Shown piece after piece: positions 4,967 to 6,530 of a stretch of DNA of 6,530 nucleotides. The translations under genes and the position numbers were made by a program. The notes under the pieces are model-generated. The model was not told the origin of the DNA and searched no databases. It saw only the letters and a list, made by a program, of their open reading frames with translations. Positions within the stretch are counted from its first letter, which is position 1. Each line of letters begins with the position of its first letter. Source of the stretch: Xanthobacteraceae bacterium (GTDB taxonomy: Bacteria; Pseudomonadota; Alphaproteobacteria; Rhizobiales; Xanthobacteraceae); NCBI GenBank assembly GCA_030037185.1, contig JASHRR010000448.1, positions 1-6,530 of the forward strand, read 5' to 3'.

Positions 4967-5180
4967 CTAGCCAATATTGTATGTTAAAGTTTTGATAAGG
5001 TCAAATGCGATCGTACCAATACCCGTTTGCTGTGTATCAGTCTGACATTTCCCCGGAACGTTGCTGTCGCCGTGGAGCACGCAATCGCGCCGGTCGTCGA
5101 CACCGGGCTAAGCGGCGTTATTTTCCGGTTTAGAGGGTTTCTGCTGCCAGGCACCCCGAGCCCCGCCTAAACACCGCTAC
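4967..5180 (-). pseudogene. C-terminal remnant of an unrecognised protein gene
   Basis: One minus-strand frame from ~5180 to TAG at 4969-4967 reads RCLGGARGAWQQKPSKPENN, AA, an in-frame TAG (5110-5108), then PGVDDRRDCVLHGDSNVPGK, CQTDTQQTGIGTIAFDLIKT and LTYNIG. The last ~45 residues look like real protein, with two cysteines bracketing a Gly/Asn/Asp-rich loop and a hydrophobic end, and they finish 27 nt ahead of a strong hairpin terminator on the same strand. No start codon with a ribosome binding site is visible and the upstream frame closes near 5180, so only the 3' end of the gene survives. If the internal TAG arose from AAG, the segment would be one continuous tail. I do not recognise the family. 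Confidence 0.45.
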
Positions 5181-5315
5181 GTGTTAGGTAGGACCTAGAT
5201 CGGTCTCTCGAGCCGCTCAGGCGGCCAGGGCAAGCAGAGCATAGTTGCCGTTGGCAAGTATTGCTGGCCGATGACGGCGGAACCATTCCGAGCAAAAAAC
5301 TGCGCTGGTCGATTA
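5181..5315. other. Gap with a doubtful minus-strand frame
   Basis: On the minus strand a 31-codon frame ends AILANGNYALLALAA with TGA at 5219-5217; it is preceded by a stop and has no start, so at best it is a scrap of a gene tail. No other signal was seen. Confidence 0.3.
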
Positions 5316-5672
5316 AGATGCAGCTCTGCTCACGCTGAAAGCGAGACGAAGGCGGCCTCCGCGGCCAATCGCGATGCGAGGGAGCTGGGTGATGTGGAGG
5401 CGGAGGTCGCGGCTAGGAAGGAGCGCGGGGAGCGCCGGCGCGAGCACTGGCCGACTTCAAGAGCGAACGGACACCCTTGAGCGGCAAGGTGAGGCAGATC
5501 GAGACCGAGGCGGCACCGCTCCGCTACATGGCCGAATTACTCGGGTGTGGCACGGATTCGGAGCGAGCAATCCGGCGGCCGATTGCCCTCATGGTGGTGT
5601 GCTGCGATCCTCTCGCGATTGTATTGCCGGGCTGCGGCTTCGGCACGGAGGCGACTCCGGAAGCCAAGAAAT
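5316..5672 (+). pseudogene. Frameshifted coiled-coil plus membrane-segment protein
   Basis: Three frame segments join into one protein. From ~5337: ESETKAASAANRDARELGDV and EAEVAARKERGERRR, an alanine/glutamate/arginine-rich coiled coil. From 5444: ALADFKSERTPLSGKVRQIE, TEAAPLRYMAELLGCGTDSE, then RAIRRPIALMVVCCDPLAIV. From 5631: AAASARRRLRK. The order (coiled coil, APxRYxAELxGxxTDxERAIR, a membrane segment ALMVLCCDPLAIALTAAASARR) matches a membrane-protein family I associate with Bradyrhizobium, in which the end is ...AAASARRS. Frame changes at about 5430-5444 and 5624-5631 each need one inserted or deleted base. The start is not identifiable; upstream frames such as DAALLTLKAR at 5316 may be its N-terminal continuation. 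It would have been an inner-membrane protein with a long cytoplasmic coiled coil; no function is known to me. The last frame stays open up to the hydrolase start codon, so the old stop is lost. Confidence 0.65.
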
Positions 5673-5819
5673 TTGCGCCGCGTGCTGCTGGCGAGCGCAA
5701 GCTTTTCCCCCGTCGAAGGCAGACCGGCCGTCCTCGGCGGCGCTCGTGACGCAAATCTGATAGAGTTGAGATTCGAACCACCGAGACCACCATTTTTCAA
5801 ACAACAGGGAGCGAATCCG

Positions 5820-6530
5820 ATGCGAATGAAAACGTTGCTTGCGGCCGCCACCTGCTTCGCGGTGCCGCTCGCCGGCCTTGCCCCGGCCGCGGCCCAAACC
5901 AGGACGACGCTCGACATCTACGTTGTCGACGTAGAGGGCGGCAACGCTACGCTGTTCGTTTCACCTTCCGGCGAATCCGTCCTGATCGACACCGGAAACT
6001 TCGGGCCCGAGGCGGCGATGCGCGACGCCGAGCGCATCGCCGCGGCCGCCAAGGATGCCCGCCTCACACAGATCGACCATTTGATCACCACGCACTGGCA
6101 CGGTGATCATTTCGGTGGCATGCCGGAAGTCGCCAAACGCATTCCGATCCGCGAGTACATTGACCACGGCCCCAACATTCAGCCGGCCGCGGCTTTCGAC
6201 GAATTTTTCGCCAAGACCTACCCGGCCCTCTACGGCGCCGCGAAGCATACGGTGGCAAAACCCGGCGATACGGTTGCGGTCGCGGGGCTAGACTGGCGCA
6301 TCGTCAGCGCGGCCGGAGCTGTGCAGAAGACACCACTGGCGGGCGGTGGCCAGGCCAACGCGTCTTGCGCGACCTTCAAACCGCAAGACCCCGATCCGAC
6401 CGAGAACGCACAATCGGTCGGCAGCATCGTGACGTTCGGCAAGTTCCGCGTCGCGCATCTCGGCGACCTCACCTGGAACAAGGAATTCGAACTGATGTGC
6501 CCGAACAATCCGATCGGAACGATCGACCTG
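5820..6530 (+). CDS. Exported metallo-beta-lactamase-fold hydrolase, 5' part
   Basis: ATG at 5820-5822 follows AGGGAG (5806-5811) at an 8-nt spacing; a second ATG two codons on is possible but worse spaced. The frame is open to the window end (237 codons), so the C-terminus is missing. Residues 1-25 are a signal peptide (MRMKTLLAAATCFAVPLAGL, cleavage near AAAQ). Then LDIYVVDVEGGNATLFVSPS and the metal-binding motif TTHWHGDHFGG with H92, H94, D96 and H97, the HxHxDH signature of MBL-fold enzymes. VLIDTGNFG at ~54-62 and RVAHLGDLTWNKE near 212-224 (Asp as the bridging ligand position) also fit. The VDVEGGNATL start resembles the ComEC-type/periplasmic MBL hydrolases, so two metal ions (commonly zinc) are expected. 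The substrate is unknown; genuine beta-lactamase activity is not implied. Its GC-rich, consistent codon use contrasts with the decayed sequence upstream. No promoter was identified in the 60 bp before it. Confidence 0.88.
   Translation, partial: MRMKTLLAAATCFAVPLAGLAPAAAQTRTTLDIYVVDVEGGNATLFVSPSGESVLIDTGNFGPEAAMRDAERIAAAAKDARLTQIDHLITTHWHGDHFGGMPEVAKRIPIREYIDHGPNIQPAAAFDEFFAKTYPALYGAAKHTVAKPGDTVAVAGLDWRIVSAAGAVQKTPLAGGGQANASCATFKPQDPDPTENAQSVGSIVTFGKFRVAHLGDLTWNKEFELMCPNNPIGTIDL

Noticed and set aside
4957..4985. Sigma-70-like promoter TTGATG, 17 nt, TATGTT on the plus strand.
   Set aside because: It overlaps the end of a minus-strand gene remnant, matches only 4 of 6 at each box, and no plus-strand gene starts downstream.
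5105..5157. Minus-strand segment CCGGAAAATAACGCCGCTTAG resembles the inner part of Tn21-type (Tn3-family) terminal repeats.
   Set aside because: The GGGG outer end is ~12 nt too far away, no second inverted end or transposase is present, and the stretch also reads as part of the gene remnant on that strand.
5756..5785. TTCGAA motif that could suggest a tRNA T-loop.
   Set aside because: The flanking bases do not pair as a T stem and no acceptor or anticodon arms are present.

Overview
The window looks like an accessory or decaying stretch of an alphaproteobacterial chromosome, most probably Bradyrhizobium or a close relative (Nitrobacteraceae). The reasons are GC-rich codon use in the intact genes, a LuxR-type regulator tail, a PF04392-type substrate-binding-protein remnant and several small secreted or membrane protein remnants of kinds I associate with that family. 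The taxon is inferred from recalled resemblance, not from a search.

Layout: (1) 1-305, 3' end of a LuxR-family HTH regulator. (2) 305-1300, a gene graveyard: two broken copies of one small secreted-protein family, plus strand 329-671 and minus strand 965-1290, point at each other with a frameshifted small ORF (735-949) between them. (3) 1302-1477, six inverted repeats in a row and no gene. (4) 1480-2230, mostly non-coding, with a possible frameshifted minus-strand remnant (1717-1945) and two terminator-like hairpins (2002-2050 and 2121-2148). (5) 2231-2860, an intact ORF for an unrecognised single-pass membrane protein. (6) 2860-3051, minus-strand N-terminal stub of an ABC substrate-binding protein. 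(7) 3060-3690, no convincing gene, but one small ORF with a ribosome binding site and a long hairpin. (8) 3691-4560, minus strand, an intact exported haem-binding/GlcG-like (PF03928) protein. (9) 4561-5315, non-coding apart from a minus-strand C-terminal gene remnant ending just before a perfect 16-bp hairpin terminator. (10) 5316-5672, a frameshifted coiled-coil/membrane protein remnant. (11) 5820 to the window end, an exported metallo-beta-lactamase-fold hydrolase, cut by the window edge.

The intact genes (regulator tail, membrane protein, haem-binding protein, hydrolase) do not form an operon: they lie on different strands, far apart, with pseudogenes between them. I found no tRNA, rRNA, CRISPR array, intact transposase, phage module or defence system. 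The strongest unusual feature is the density of independently decayed genes, visible only by splicing reading frames, together with the hairpin clusters. I do not see convincing evidence of a new multi-gene system.
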